NCBI GenBank assembly: GCA_017983955.1
Contig: JAGOAJ010000014.1
Span: 28,906 to 92,905, forward strand
Length of the DNA: 64,000 nt
Direction of reading: 5' to 3'
From: Burkholderiaceae bacterium
Lineage (GTDB): Bacteria > Pseudomonadota > Gammaproteobacteria > Burkholderiales > Burkholderiaceae_B
Both the position numbers and the translations under genes were made by a program. The notes under the pieces are model-generated. The model did no database searches, was not told the DNA's origin, and saw only the letters and a program-made list of their open reading frames with translations. Every line of letters begins with the position of its first letter. Position 1 is the first letter of the stretch. This document shows, one piece after another, positions 63,874-64,000 of the stretch.

Positions 63874-64000
63874 TTACTTGATAATTTTCGCAACGACACC
63901 GGCACCTACGGTACGACCGCCTTCGCGAATCGCGAAACGCAGACCTTCTTCCATGGCGATCGGGGCAATCAAGGACACCTTGATGGACACGTTATCGCCT
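63874..64000 (-). CDS. tuf: Elongation factor Tu, C-terminal end (start outside window)
   Basis: Last 41 residues only: [20 protein letters not shown] then [20 protein letters not shown] and a final Lys, the invariant EF-Tu C-terminus. Stop TAA at 63876-63874. Upstream neighbour of rpsJ, as in most proteobacteria. Confidence 0.97.
   Translation of the reverse strand, partial: GDNVSIKVSLIAPIAMEEGLRFAIREGGRTVGAGVVAKIIK

Overview
The window looks like the chromosome of a betaproteobacterium, most likely Burkholderiales, family Alcaligenaceae (Bordetella/Pusillimonas/Advenella relatives). The reasons are the ribosomal protein sequences (for example an S3 with a long basic, proline-rich tail), a topoisomerase with a histone-H1-like Lys/Ala tail, three tripartite TRAP transporters for organic acids, and moderately high GC. 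The genus cannot be fixed by eye. No tRNA, rRNA, IS element, prophage or CRISPR array was seen.

Layout. (1) 3-1547: 3' part of a topoisomerase III gene. (2) 11371-1755, minus strand: one tight 11-gene cassette, iclR regulator - ring-hydroxylating dioxygenase alpha and beta - acylating acetaldehyde dehydrogenase - 4-hydroxy-2-oxovalerate aldolase - dioxygenase reductase - Rieske ferredoxin - TRAP transporter (P, Q, M) - glutathione S-transferase. It contains uptake, the first oxidation step and the last two steps of a meta-cleavage pathway, but no ring-cleavage enzyme. (3) 11995-14886: a second TRAP transporter (minus), then an acetolactate synthase large subunit without a small subunit, a SET-domain protein, and a third TRAP transporter (plus, 17423-20340). 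(4) 20343-28308: purine and glyoxylate metabolism: AMP nucleosidase, an auxin-efflux-type carrier, pterin carbinolamine dehydratase, OHCU decarboxylase, ureidoglycolate lyase, a LysR regulator, hydroxypyruvate isomerase and malate synthase G. Ureide nitrogen is released and its carbon goes to glyoxylate and then malate. (5) 28496-29004: a ParD-like/RelE-ParE-like toxin-antitoxin pair.

(6) 29089-44654, minus strand: a LapA-type giant adhesin system. A 3096-residue adhesin carries an N-terminal retention module with a di-alanine site and VCBS repeats. Behind it lie a LuxR-type response regulator, a membrane fusion protein, a LapB-like ABC exporter, a 72-residue unknown protein and a TolC-type outer-membrane channel. 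The adhesin gene and the exporter operon share a two-part upstream element (12 bp, exactly 20 bp spacer, 9 bp), which suggests common control. (7) 45285-54167, plus strand: an aldehyde dehydrogenase followed by a complete fatty-acid beta-oxidation set (FadE, thiolase, FadB/J-type multifunctional protein, FadD).

(8) 54267-64000: ribosomal S10 cluster on the minus strand, but split. tuf-rpsJ is followed by its own terminator. Then come about 4.2 kb of unrelated genes (a fused binding-protein/permease and ATPase of a quaternary-amine ABC transporter, and guanine deaminase on the opposite strand). Then rplC-rplD-rplW-rplB-rpsS-rplV-rpsC-rplP-rpmC-rpsQ restarts from what looks like its own promoter. 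The cluster stops at rpsQ against a bidirectional terminator shared with fadD, so the usual rplN continuation is not here.
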